From the NCBI RefSeq assembly GCF_041296385.1, contig NC_091023.1:26165924-26229923 (forward strand): a DNA stretch of 64,000 bases. Direction: 5' to 3'. Each line of letters starts with the position of its first letter. The stretch's first letter is position 1. The notes under the pieces are model-generated. The model ran no database searches and had not been told where the DNA came from. It saw nothing but the letters and a program-made list of their open reading frames with translations. This DNA is from Aphelocoma coerulescens. Taxonomy: Eukaryota > Chordata > Aves > Passeriformes > Corvidae. Positions 15,301 to 25,038 of this stretch are shown piece by piece. The position numbers and the translations under genes were made by a program.

Positions 15301-18300
15301 TATACACTTTTAACAGAGGAAACTGTTACAGCAACTGAGTTCTGGGAGGCATTACAGAAAAAGTTATTAGCTGGGATCATCCAAGACAGAAAGGAGCCAT
15401 CAGAAGAGAATCTAAAAACCATCACCAGGAGATAGTGTGAGAAGAGATAAAGAGTAGGAAAGGGGATGATGCAAAGAGAACACAGTGGGAAGCTCTGAAA
15501 ACAGAAACAAGAGGAAGGTAACACAGCAGCTGAGATAACCTCAAAGACGCATTAAGCAGAGAAAAGCCAAGAGAGTAGCAGTTATTATAACAGAACTTCT
15601 CTGGACTCATCACAGATGTTTTTCTTTTTGAAATATTGGGAAAAGCAGCAAACTTGGCAAAGCCCAGAATTAATGAGTAACACAAAAATACAGATCCACA
15701 GTGTTTTTCTGGCACTTCAACTTGAAGCCTAGGTAGCAAGAAAAGAAAATGCTGACAGAGTCCAAAGATTCACCCCAGTACCCTCAGTTGATGAGAAGGC
15801 AGAAACAGCTGAGTGAACCACCAGCCCAGAGTAATGATTCAGGTGTGTGCTGCAGGGATGGCCCCCAAACCCATAAGGGATCCACAATGTCCTGCACCTG
15901 GCCAGAGTCCCAGAGTCCCAGTCCCAGGCAGGAAGGCAGTCCCAGAACCCACTATGGAACTGCACAGAACTGTCTGGGCTGAGGCAAGCACACCCAACAG
16001 ATCGCTTTTTGGGAGGGACAGGAGCTTAAGCGGAAAATAAGCCCTCGACACACCTTTTTAGTCTGTCATTTTATAGTCTTTAAAATATCCCTAAGGTATG
16101 TCTAGTGCCAAAACTATGGTCCCATACTGCAATCAGTTTACTGAAAAACAAGGTACTGAGTCTTTGACTCTATACAAAGAAGTGTGCGAAACAATCCTGA
16201 ACTTCATTTCCCTTGGAAGTTATTAGCAAGTCTGGACAGAACAGGGCTCACCTTCCCCATCGAATGTCCCTTGTCCTTTCAGCATCTTCTTCAGATAGTT
16301 TTAACAGAAAAGAGAAACACGTTAGAAGGAGGAGAATGCCAAATAATCACAGTAACAAGAACTTCTGTTTTATTCAAGACTTGGGCTCCAAATCAACAGG
16401 CCCTAATCTGTAAACTTCAGATGTTGGACAGGAGTTCAGTGAACACAACTGTGTCACCCCAGAAAGTGAAAAGCTGCTCTAGTTTCATTTCTCTCATGCC
16501 TTGGTTATATGTGTTTTCCCTGTGTTTCAAAAGCACACTATACTGGCTTGAGAAGGGTTCAGTGAACTTGCAACTCATCCCACTGTCTCGGGGCTTTCCG
16601 TGAAGGCACAGCACCGAGGCTGCCCTTCCACAGTCTGCAAACAACATCCACTCTGAGTTCTTTGTAAAGGAGCCTTCTGAGAGCACAACAAATCTCTGAA
16701 ATAGAACAGCTGTTCTGGTGCAACAAGCACTAGGGCTCAAGAGTCTATTTAATAAAACACTACTTGCAGAGAGCTCTGTAAGGACAGGACAGCATCATGT
16801 CCTCCTATCTTAAACGTAAGTCACTGTTCTAATACCAAACCAAACCACCCCACACTCTGCAGCTGTTCGCAATTTCATCGATTTCTATTTCACTGCTTGC
16901 AGTATTTTCACAGGAGCATCCACTACCTTAATTTCAATTTGGCTGAAAACTGCCATAAAGGTGATAACTATTTTAAAAGCTACAGCATCAGCTCTTGGCC
17001 TGAACTACACAATTCCAAGCACTCCACAGAAATCTACAAAAATATGTCATACAGTAACAAATTATATTTAAAATAAGGAAATACAATATTACAATATGAT
17101 AAGTAAAAGAATACTATCACTATGTCTTTATAATTCAATACACTAGCATTCAATATAAGTCTACTACAGGTTTCTAAGGGATTTACAACCAAGATTTTAA
17201 AACAGGCATGCTGCTTTTACTTCCAGGCATTAAAATTAAGATACCCAAAGTGATTTCTATCAATTTAAAAATCACTTGGTGATTTTTAAAAATACTTTAA
17301 AAGTAATGTCTCAGATACAGGAGTGAGGGAGGAAGCTTATTTTTCTGTCTCTATTCTAGCATGAAGACTTCATTAAGACAATGTCCCTTCTTTTTCTGTT
17401 TATTGCTTTCTGGGACACAGGTTTTAAGCCAGTGATTTGGTTGTGAAAACTGGAGAATCCGGCAGGAAAGGCTCTGAACCTCCTGAATTTCAACAGAGCG
17501 TCCCTGCTCTCTCCGACACTTCGCTTGGAAAACAGCACTTTTAAGACTCACAGTAACTACGAAAAGGATTGTGATAGCAAAAAACCAGACTGAAAACCCC
17601 CAGCATTTACGGAAAATGCAGAATCAGCAGGCCACGCTCCCGCGGAGACCACACCTTCACCCATCAGCGCACCTTACCTTTATCCTCCCCAGGCTCGAGA
17701 ACTTCTCTTTATCTTCAACCACCGCTTTCAGGATGGGCTGGGACATTCTGTTTTTCTTCTTGCAGTTGGCGGAGCCGTCCAGGTCCACGCCGCTCACCAC
17801 GGCCCGGCGGTAGGACGTGGAGCGCAGTCCGCGCCGCAGCGCGCCCGGGCTGCCCGGGCCGCCCTCGGGCTCGTCCTCGGGGTCGCTGCCCAGGGGCAGC
17901 CGGGGGGCCTCCACCAGGCTGCGCACCTTGAGCCCCCGCTCGTGGCCCTGGGCCCGGCCCGTGGGCCGGCTCTCGGCCAGGCTGCGCGGGATGAGCTGCT
18001 GCGAGCCCACCCTGCGCGCCGCGGGGCTGTGCGTGCTCAGCAGCGCGGGGGGCTCCGCGCACGGCGCGGGGGATCCCCCCCGCACCTCCGGGGGCTCGGC
18101 AGCCCGGGGGCACGGCGCGGGCTGAGCGCTGGCTCCGAACACGATCCGCTCCTGCTGCGGGGCCAGCGCGGGCAGCCCCGCGGTGCTGGGCGGCCGCGGC
18201 CGGCGGCCCTGCCCGCTGCCCGGCGGGGAGATGGTGCCGTTGGCGGTCGAACCGACGGGGCTGTCCGGAGCCAGCGTGAGCACCCGGGAGCGCCCCTCCG

Positions 18301-18568
18301 GGGACAGCGCGGGGGAGCCCGGCGGCCGCACAGTCCCGTTGGACACCGATCCCATGGCGGGGCTGCCGGGCGAGGGGCTGCCGGTGCCGGCGGGCTGAGT
18401 CACGGAGAAGGCGCACCTGTCCTCCACGGGGAAGTCCGTGACGAGCACTCCGCTGGGGCTCTGGTACGACTGCGGCCGCGGCTTGCTCCAGGCGAGGGGC
18501 TGCGGGCGAGGGGTCGCTCGCCGCCTCCAGCGCGGCGCGGCGGGGCCCGCCGGGGACTGCCCGTCCAT
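227..18568 (-). CDS. ARHGEF26: ARHGEF26 (SGEF) RhoG guanine-nucleotide exchange factor, 5' part, nine coding exons
   Basis: The joined exons 18568-17678, 16288-16252, 14345-14200, 10899-10843, 8877-8717, 2804-2652, 2200-2071, 955-881 and 316-227 total 1,740 nt (580 codons) with no stop. I recognise the product as ARHGEF26/SGEF from the N-terminal [11 protein letters not shown] block, the [16 protein letters not shown] block, and the DH domain (about residues 378-560) with its core helix [16 protein letters not shown]. Family knowledge: the protein loads GTP on RhoG, acts at the plasma membrane in macropinocytosis, ICAM1-linked endothelial docking cups and epithelial junctions with Scribble/DLG1, and ends with PH and SH3 domains. 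Those C-terminal exons are not in the window, so the gene is cut by the left edge. The human protein is about 871 residues; the N-terminal region before the DH domain is some 60-70 residues shorter here. Exon phases join without conflict. Orthology to other Dbl-family GEFs such as ARHGEF16/NGEF was considered; the N-terminal blocks favour ARHGEF26. Confidence 0.96.
317..2070 (-). other. Two ARHGEF26 introns (317-880 and 956-2070)
   Basis: Intron sequence on either side of the 75-bp exon at 881-955. No repeat family, conserved exon or RNA gene is recognised; short open frames here show no similarity that I can name. Confidence 0.75.
881..955 (-). CDS. ARHGEF26: ARHGEF26 exon, DH domain (residues 526-550)
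   Basis: Twenty-five codons read [20 protein letters not shown] and KEVSK, the DH segment after the core helix. Acceptor TATTTCAG, donor AAG|GTATGT, both phase 0. It lies downstream of the core-helix exon, in order. Confidence 0.96.
2071..2200 (-). CDS. ARHGEF26: ARHGEF26 exon, DH catalytic core helix (residues 482-525)
   Basis: The exon completes Leu and reads [20 protein letters not shown], then [20 protein letters not shown] and LMD. The [12 protein letters not shown] stretch is the hallmark long helix of Dbl-family exchange factors that binds the GTPase. Acceptor CTCCCCAG, donor GAT|GTGAGA, phase 0. Confidence 0.97.
2201..2651 (-). other. ARHGEF26 intron, 451 bp
   Basis: Short intron between two DH exons, bounded by GTGAGC and CTCCCCAG on the minus strand. 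Nothing else recognised. Confidence 0.85.
2652..2804 (-). CDS. ARHGEF26: ARHGEF26 exon, DH domain middle (residues 431-481)
   Basis: After completing the split Lys, the exon reads [20 protein letters not shown], then [21 protein letters not shown]. This is the central helical part of the SGEF DH domain. The acceptor is CCCCACAG and the donor CT|GTGAGC, phase 2; the split Leu codon (CT+A) is completed by the next exon. Base composition is moderately GC-rich. Confidence 0.96.
2805..8716 (-). other. ARHGEF26 intron, 5.9 kb
   Basis: Largest intron of the locus. It contains a 12-14-base A tract near 5347, AT-rich stretches around 6900-7100, and a short CAG run near 8190. No protein-coding exon or intact transposable element is recognised. 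Confidence 0.75.
8717..8877 (-). CDS. ARHGEF26: ARHGEF26 exon, DH domain start (residues 378-430)
   Basis: The exon encodes [19 protein letters not shown], the first conserved region of the Dbl-homology domain, followed by [10 protein letters not shown] and [15 protein letters not shown]. The first DH helix contacts the switch regions of the Rho GTPase (family knowledge). The acceptor is TTTGCAG and the donor AA|GTAAGC, phase 2; the split Lys codon is completed by G in the next exon. It is nearly identical to mammalian SGEF as I recall it, with a Tyr where human has Cys in the ITDV(C/Y)EASK block. Confidence 0.96.
8878..10842 (-). other. ARHGEF26 intron, 2.0 kb
   Basis: Bounded by GTACTC (donor) and TTTGCAG (acceptor). 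AT-rich between 9640 and 9980. A purine-rich stretch at about 10260-10380 (GA- and GGA-rich) is the only compositional feature seen. Confidence 0.75.
10843..10899 (-). CDS. ARHGEF26: ARHGEF26 57-bp exon just before the DH domain (residues 359-377)
   Basis: Nineteen codons read [19 protein letters not shown], matching the basic/acidic helix that leads into the SGEF DH domain. The acceptor is strong (TTTTTTTAG). The donor GAG|GTACTC is weak, lacking the usual purine-A-G after GT. Both sides are phase 0, so skipping would remove exactly 19 residues without a frameshift. Confidence 0.93.
10900..14199 (-). other. ARHGEF26 intron, 3.3 kb
   Basis: Bounded by GTGAGT and TTTTTTTAG on the minus strand. 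No recognisable exon, RNA gene or repeat family. Confidence 0.75.
14200..14345 (-). CDS. ARHGEF26: ARHGEF26 exon, acidic linker (residues 310-358)
   Basis: The exon completes the split Glu codon and reads [20 protein letters not shown], then a Glu/Asp-rich stretch, then [14 protein letters not shown]. These match the SGEF segment between the N-terminal region and the DH domain. The acceptor is TTTGACAG and the donor GTG|GTGAGT, phase 0. No catalytic residues lie here. The acidic DIDSDEESE run is a plausible phosphorylation or autoinhibition segment (inference only). Confidence 0.95.
14346..17677 (-). other. Two ARHGEF26 introns flanking the microexon (14346-16251 and 16289-17677)
   Basis: Introns of 1.9 and 1.4 kb around the 37-bp exon. 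The part at 16900-17330 is AT-rich. No other exon was found; the protein reads through without a missing segment. Confidence 0.75.
16252..16288 (-). CDS. ARHGEF26: ARHGEF26 37-bp microexon ([12 protein letters not shown])
   Basis: A 37-bp exon reads [12 protein letters not shown] plus the first base of a Glu codon, matching the SGEF linker between the N-terminal region and the acidic segment. The donor is G|GTGAGC and it leaves phase 1, completed by AA at the start of the next exon. The acceptor region reads CTGAAGAAGATG, so there are two adjacent AG dinucleotides; I chose the upstream one because it keeps a Lys before Met. Skipping the exon would shift the frame. It is too short to be found by ORF length and was placed by protein similarity plus splice sites. 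Confidence 0.9.
17678..18568 (-). CDS. ARHGEF26: ARHGEF26 first coding exon (residues 1-297)
   Basis: This 891-bp exon encodes the whole N-terminal regulatory region. The start at 18568 was chosen because the protein begins MDG and continues into WRRR and then [11 protein letters not shown] and TDFPVED, which are the conserved SGEF N-terminal blocks; the context has G at -3 and G at +4. The frame stays open upstream to 19222, but that stretch is GC-rich 5' UTR/promoter. The middle (about residues 60-210) is rich in Pro, Ser, Gly and Ala and poorly conserved. The end is conserved: [16 protein letters not shown], then [12 protein letters not shown] and [13 protein letters not shown]. The donor is AAG|GTAAGG, phase 0. 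GC content is far above that of every later exon. No folded domain is visible; the PxxP motifs suggest SH3-type partners (inference). Confidence 0.95.
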
Positions 18569-19260
18569 CGCCGCCCGCCCGGCGCCGCTGGCGAGGGAGG
18601 CGGGCGCGGAGCGCGGCTCGTCCGCCGCCACAGCCCCGCCGGGCGCGGGGCCAGCGCGGGCCGGGCCGGGCCGGGCCGGGCTGGGCGGCGGGGGAGGGCC
18701 GAGGAGGGCCGGGCAGAGCCGCCCCGCTCGCACCACCCGCTCCCAGGGCCGCTCCCGCGCTGCTCCGGCCGCGCCCGCCCCACCTGCGGCTCGGCTGGGG
18801 GCGGGCGGAGCGGCGCTTCCGCCGCCGGCACAGCCCCTGCGCCTGCCGGGACCGGGCTGTCCCGGGCCCTTCCCCTGCCCCGCGCAGGTAGCGGGGCCCG
18901 CGGGGGGTCCCGGCCGTGCCCGGAGGCCGCGGGGGCAGCGGGGCGGGGCCCGCCGGGAGCAGCCGCGCGTTACCGCGGGGTTGGGTGAGGAAAGCCGCGG
19001 GCAGCGCGGGCAGCGCTTCCCCGGCCTCTGCGGTTCCCAGCAGCGACAGCCCCGGGCTTTCTGAGGCAGGGATCCGCAAGTGGCCTCCCGGGGAACGTGT
19101 TTGATTTGAGCCTCGGCGCGGGGCCACGGCGGCAGTCGCGTGCGGCAGTGCAGTGTGCCGCGGCTGTGCCGGCCCGGGCAGGGACCCCCGTGCCCCTGCA
19201 CCTGCTCGCTCATTAGAGGCACCTGGCCGGCTGGGGCTGCCCCGCTGCCTGCCGGCGAGC
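17750..19260. promoter_or_regulatory. CpG island over the ARHGEF26 start
   Basis: Base composition jumps to very high GC with dense CpG and GC-box-like GGGCGG elements from about 17750 to 19260, then drops abruptly to ordinary AT-rich DNA. It covers the first coding exon, the 5' UTR and the likely transcription start for the minus-strand gene. A short CCGGG pentamer run lies at about 18657-18684. The exact start site cannot be read from sequence. Bidirectional activity towards the plus strand is possible but unsupported. Confidence 0.85.
18657..18684. repeat. Short GGGCC pentamer tandem run in the CpG island
   Basis: About five tandem copies of a CCGGG/GGGCC pentamer, the last one altered to CTGGG. 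It lies just upstream of the ARHGEF26 start codon, in the presumed 5' UTR or first intron. Confidence 0.7.
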
Positions 19261-22200
19261 GGGGAGAAAGCTGGGAACGGAAGAGCTTTGTCGTAAAAAA
19301 TTGGACATAGACAGTGAATCTGCTGGGAATTCTGACAAACTACATCACCCTGAAAAACCTGTGTCTGTAAAAATGGTGAAACTTAGCTGTGATTTTGGGA
19401 CAACATATAGCTCAAACATACATCCAAGGAGAACGAAATAGATTTTAAAAAGCAAAACAAAAGATATGCTCCTGTTTCTGTGCCAGGACGCGAGCTCTGC
19501 CCACTCCAGCAGACCAGCCGAGGATCCCTGCACTCCCAGGAGGGGAGAGCATCAGCACAAGAGTCCTGAAACAAAGCGACACAGATGTTTTTCTTCTCTG
19601 TTACATTCAGTATTAATTACAATATGCCTTTATTTTGCTGTCCGCTCCTTTGCAGTTAAAATCTGCTTCTGCTTCCACTAGAAAAAAATAAGGATCCCTA
19701 TGTTTTAAAAGCCATCTTGTCACAGCACAAGGAGCATTTACATGAGGCATTAGCACCGCTGTGAAATGCCTCATTGGCTAGGAATGTAAAATATAATATA
19801 GAATGCTTCCCTAGTACTGAATCCTAAAGCTGAACTGTTTGTCAGGTTTCCCTCAAACGCATGAAAGGCAAACTCTAGGTGTGATTGTGTTCCCGTGTAA
19901 TGAACACCTCCGTCCGGACTGGCAGAGCAGAAATAGCTGGAGTGTTCGGAGATGCTGGAGGGCAGCTCCTGCCCGCTCGGCGGGGACTCTGCAGGCAGGG
20001 CTGGAGCTGGGCCGGCGCTGGAGGACTCAGCGCGAGGTGGCTCCTGTGAGCCCTGCCCTGCAGCCACGGTGTGAATCAGTCGGGTCGTTCGTATCCCAGT
20101 GACCCGCAGGAAGCGCCGCAGCTGCGGCAGGGAGGGCTTTGCTGGCAGGGCAGTGCCCCCACACCTGCCGGGAGCGCACTTGGCTTTCTTTACTGCAAGG
20201 TGCAAACGTGGCTTCGCGGCGGAGTTGAACTGGAAGCAGTACCCAGAGCTGCACACACAGGGATGGGCCAGCGCAGCGCTGGCTGCTGAGAGCTGGACAC
20301 CTCCTGGGGGTGGAGAAGAGAGTTCTGGGGGGTGCTCAACAAAATGGCTTGCTTATTTAAGGATGGGCAACCACTTAGGCTCCTGGCTGAACTTGAAGGG
20401 AGAAGGGACAGAAAAAAGATTGTTAGATTTGTAATTGTCCTCTCCATACTTGCAAGACTTGAATTTGCCAGATTTCATATATCACTGAATCAGGAAAAAA
20501 AAAATCATAGTAGATGGAAAGTAATTCCTTATCTTTTGAAATATATGAAAAATTTAATTTATATTGAATCTGTTCAACAATCAGAGAAAAATGTAGAGGA
20601 AAATGTAAGGACCAGCCAACCCTGCGTACATGCACTTAAACCTCAGATGTATTATTAATTCTTCTGCCAGGAGAACCCAGTAAAACAAAAACTCTTGCTA
20701 CAAATCAAATTAAGCAACACACAAAGAAATTAAAATGAACAAATGTGTATGTCCACAAATGAGACCAGACTGCAAATTGCCACTTCAGCTTCAAACAGCC
20801 AGAGCTGAAGGGAGAAGCTACAGGCAGAACCTAAGATGCTGGTTTAGTTGTCACTTGGGATTTCACAATGGATTATTTCTAAAATTATCTCTCAACTTTC
20901 CACATGAAATTGCCAAGGAATTGGATACAGTTGCAGCATATTACTTAACTCATAAATCCTAATTATTAATAATGGAGGTAATCAGCTTTTACAAGATTAT
21001 TCTCTTGCACATACTTATTCACTGTGCTGCAATTACAGGAGTAATTTTGATTCCTGAACAGCCACCTCAGTGTTCCATTTCATACAAAGTAAAAGAGAAA
21101 TAAAACCTTACAATAAAATTGCCATCGTAAGAAAAGTAAAATCAACTCTGTAATTTAAGAGAAGAAAGAAATGTAAACATGGTTATTAAGCCCTCCTACA
21201 AAGCCAGGTCACTGTGAAATCACTGAGGCTCTTGTGTAGCGTGCCCAAACCTGAGCTGCTCAGAGCCCAGGCAGGGCAGCTTATCCTTCCCTAGGGCTAG
21301 ATCCCTGCCCAGCGTAGAGCCTGGAGTGCTGCACCCTTGGGATGGGGGGCAGGAGCCTGCAGGGAAGTTTTCCACCCATCTTCACGGCACTGCAGTTAAC
21401 CCAGATATTGACCTTGAGCATTTATGAGGGAGAGTTTTAAGTGAACCTCCCATCCCAGCCACAAGACCTAAAAGCTGGTGTCAGGAATTGGCACCAAGCC
21501 AGAAGCATTTCGATACCTGCCTGCAGCCAAACACTCCATGATATCCAGAAGCCCACGTGTATCATAACCAGCATGAGGCAGGTGGAGGTTCGAGGGTGTG
21601 CACAGTTCAGTGGGGAATGTGGTTATTGCCTGAAAATCTACCAAGGAAAATGGAGGACTATTCATCTTCTCCCTACATCCACATCAAAAGCACGCTTTGC
21701 CTCTCTGTGCAATCAAAGAGCAAAACCAGCAGTGAGACCTGGCTTTATGACCCAAATGCTTCATGTCTCAAACACACTGTTTGTGTCCTGTAGGATGGTT
21801 TTTAATCAGTGCAATCAGTATCATACTCTACATATTTCAGGTCTATGAAATACACCATTTTCTTCTCTCCAAATCAGTACAGCAGAATGGTATCTTGTCG
21901 CTCAGAACAAATGAGAGATTCTCTCAAGATGACAAGCCCACGAGTAATAGTCAGATTAAACATAGCTTTGGAAAGGTTACAGGGTTGAGTGCATACTTTT
22001 GTGTAAGATCTTAATGTAAAAATCAGATTTAAATGTTCATGCAGTAATTTAGAGGAGATGTAAAAAAGACTCTGAGTCGGATCTGTACTTTCTGGCAAAG
22101 AAGAAAAAAGGAAGAAAAGTCCTTGGACACTTTGTATATTCAGGTTCAGAACCATGTCACGTGTAGCGTCCAGCTGCAGGCTGTCTCTGGTGTGTGCTGG

Positions 22201-24904
22201 GCTATAGCTCTTCAATCCTGCAAACACCTGGAGGTGTTGGGCAAACACCTGTAATTCAGTGCTTCTAACTAAACTGACTTATTCTGTTTGTGGTGTCAGT
22301 ACTTCTTAACCCACTTTGATCAGTCCTCTCTACCCCCCAGCCAGTTTTGGGGTGTCAGGAGGTGTGGAGCAGAGTCCGTGCCGTGGAAGCTGCAGCCAGG
22401 AGAATTCCCGTGCATGTGCTGTGAGCTGTGTTTCTTTGGAACCTTTCCCAAAGCCAGGTCCTGGCCATGCCCTGCAGCTTCAGAGCTGTGCAGGTGACCC
22501 TAGCTGCTGGTTGGGGCCCGATCCCCACTGCCTCCAGCCTCCCCAGGGGCATTCCCAGCACATCTGTCCCCTCTGTGCCTCCCAGGGAGGGGAGGGCTGG
22601 AATGGCTCCAGGGGAAGTGCCCAGCTGCCGGTTAATCCCCGAAGGAATCGGATGTACGTCCCGTCTGTATTAACTGCCAGCTAGGGAGCAGCAATATAAA
22701 TAACATTCTTTTGAAACTCCTCTGTTTCCCTGGCTGTTCACAGGCAGCTGAAGAAGACCCAGCCGTGCTCGGCTCAGAGCAAGTCTCGGTCCCAGAATTA
22801 GCATGCAGGGGGAATAAGGCTCCTTCTGTCCCACAAAAACCCTCCCCAAGCCCAGGAGTGACAGGGGTCAGCACAAGCAAAGAAAAGACGAGATGTCAGT
22901 GTGACAGAGCCAGGCACTGGTGAAATCCTTCTGTCACTGGTTTCGCTGCTTTTCCAGGGACATGAACCAAGGGAGTGGAGCCTCTTTCCAATGCAAGTAG
23001 CAGGATTTTCCCATGGAGGACACAGTTACTCCAGCAACACAGGCAATCCCACAGCACTGCCAGCCACAGCACTCAGGAAGGGTCGAGCCTTCCAACCTCC
23101 TACCCCCTCTTTCTTTTCTCTACAACTGTATGTGGCTGTGAAAGACTTTACTCTGAACACTGCCAAATTTTAACTGTAAATCAATCCAAGATGGCAGAAG
23201 ACATTTAATTATTCCTATTTTCCTCTTAATTGTTTTTTTGCTGCTGCTAAAATATTCAGCAATAACAGAAAGCTTTGCAGCATTAACTAAAAGCTTTTAG
23301 GGGAAAACTACATCTCATTGTACTGCAGGAATAAAGGACCTGGTAATGCCCATGGAGCATCAAAGTTGAAACAAGATGCTATTTTACTGCTAAACTGGGA
23401 TGAAAAGAAAAAGAGTAAGAAAGAATGTGTACCCAAGAAACACAACTGAGGACTGAGGTACTGCTGCTTCTGTCACTCTTGTCATGAAAGTTATAAATTC
23501 TTGTCTATATTATTGTAAAAATAATTTTTTATTTGCTAATATTTAGACTGATATTACTTGTTTCGCAGCTGATTTACCAGCACTATTTCCTGATCATGTC
23601 TCTTCCTTTACTGCCTCAGAGGTGGGTGCAGAGATTGTTTCCTCTGTGAGAGAAGGAGGGTGTACCTGGCAGCTCCATCATTTATAGAGTTGATTGGGAA
23701 TTTTCCAACAGGAAGTATTTGAGATTTCAATATGTTAACCGAATTTTGTGTGTGAGTATTTCATACTTTGATGTGAAAAACATTTCCTGCCTTGCTTGAA
23801 TTATATGTTCTTCTTTGATTTTCTTTTTAATTTTCCAACACAATTTATATCTCCCAACACTTTTACCAGTAAAACTCCCACAGGCTTCAGGGTAGATAAT
23901 CAGGTCCAATAGGATTAGGTCAGTCTAACAGTAAAGTAGGAAATTTCTGTCAAAGGTTATCAAACTTTCCAAAAGTTACACCTATTTCTAATTTTTGTTC
24001 AGTGAATATGAGGTGAATCTGACTATTAAAGGAGAATTGTGAAACTGGGAAGTGTGTCCCTTCACCTCCAGTTTAGTTATATACATTCTTTTTTCCAGTT
24101 TTACAATTCCATTTTGAAATTCTGACAGTGAATTTCCTCTCAGTAATTCAAACACCATTCTTTTCATAGGAGAGCAGTTAAGAGAAAGTCCTAGAAAATG
24201 TAGATAAAACCTCTTTAATCTGAGCACTGTAGTTCATAAGATGTTGCTATTTAAAGAGTTTGCAGGATTTCAAACATCTCCTAACAAAAAGATGGCACTG
24301 CTTGCCATAGCTGAAGACTTTTTGTGGTTGCCATTAGAAACTCAAGCAAGCTGGGAGCCAGCACGGACAGTCTGTGCAGCTCAAGGATGGATTGCTGGGT
24401 CTGCTTTGTTCTCCCTTTGTCAACTGTGCACAGAAATGCCTGAGCAAGTGACAGGGGGACAGGGGGTAAGTCTCCAAGGAGCTGCTGCTTATTCTCTAAG
24501 TTTGGTTGCTGCTGGTTTTCTTGGTGTGGTTTTGTTTTTGTTTTTTCTTAAGGAATGAACATTCTGCCCATACAGAAATTAAAAAAAAAAAAAAAAGAGA
24601 ACCCCAATGTTTTTTATTTGTTTCCTTATTGATAGGCAGTAATTTCTGTGTGTGGTACATCACTGCCACTGTTTGCAGTGGGAGCAGGAGAGTCAGCCGT
24701 TCTCAGCCCCTCTCAGGCTGTGGCTCCCCAGCCCTGTGGTGTCCCTGGGCTTGGCCAGCCCTGCCCTTCCCGGGAGGTTCCAGGTGCCCACTGCCAACTG
24801 GACACCCTGGGGGCTCCACAGGCCCCTCGGACTCTGCAGACGGGGCAGCTGCTCTGAACAGAGGCTGAGCTTTTTCAAACCTGACTCTCTCACGTGAGAT
24901 ACAT
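19261..24904. other. Intergenic, upstream of ARHGEF26
   Basis: No coding exon or RNA gene recognised. A CpG-rich patch lies at 19905-20285. AT-rich sequence dominates 20430-21200 and 23200-24250. A short A tract (about 15) lies at 24581-24596. Confidence 0.6.
19905..20285. promoter_or_regulatory. Secondary CpG-rich patch near ARHGEF26
   Basis: Roughly twenty CpGs can be counted in about 380 bp, well above the flanks. It sits about 650 bp beyond the main CpG island. It may be a shore element, alternative promoter or enhancer; no transcript evidence is available. Confidence 0.35.
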
Positions 24905-25038
24905 GAGCCCCAGGGAATGGCTTGCCTTGGTTGCATGGCTCACCTCAGTTCTAGTTGACAAGGTAGAAATCAGTCAGAGGTTGGACTCCATGATCTTAGT
25001 GGTCTTTTCCAACCTAACTGGTCTTGTGATTCTGTAAT
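24905..25038 (+). mobile_element. CR1 LINE 3' end fragment
   Basis: The segment carries the typical avian CR1 3' tail: a CTCAGTTCTAGTTGACAAGG block, then GGTTGGACTCCATGATCTT, then GGTCTTTTCCAACCT, ending in the GTGATTCTGT octamer-like tail. It is 5'-truncated, as most CR1 copies are, and contains no reverse-transcriptase frame. Length and divergence are estimated by eye. Confidence 0.85.

Noticed and set aside
17942..18988. 348-codon plus-strand open frame opposite the first ARHGEF26 coding exon
   Set aside because: It is the antisense shadow of a GC-rich coding exon and CpG island. The product is low-complexity Arg/Gly/Ala with no family resemblance.
18569..19222. In-frame extension of the ARHGEF26 N-terminus upstream to 19222
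   Set aside because: The frame is open only because the CpG island has few stops. The conserved SGEF N-terminus begins at 18568 with a strong start context, and the extension shows no conserved blocks.
19771..20256. 161-codon minus-strand open frame over the second CpG patch
   Set aside because: GC-rich sequence depletes stop codons. The predicted protein resembles no family that I know.
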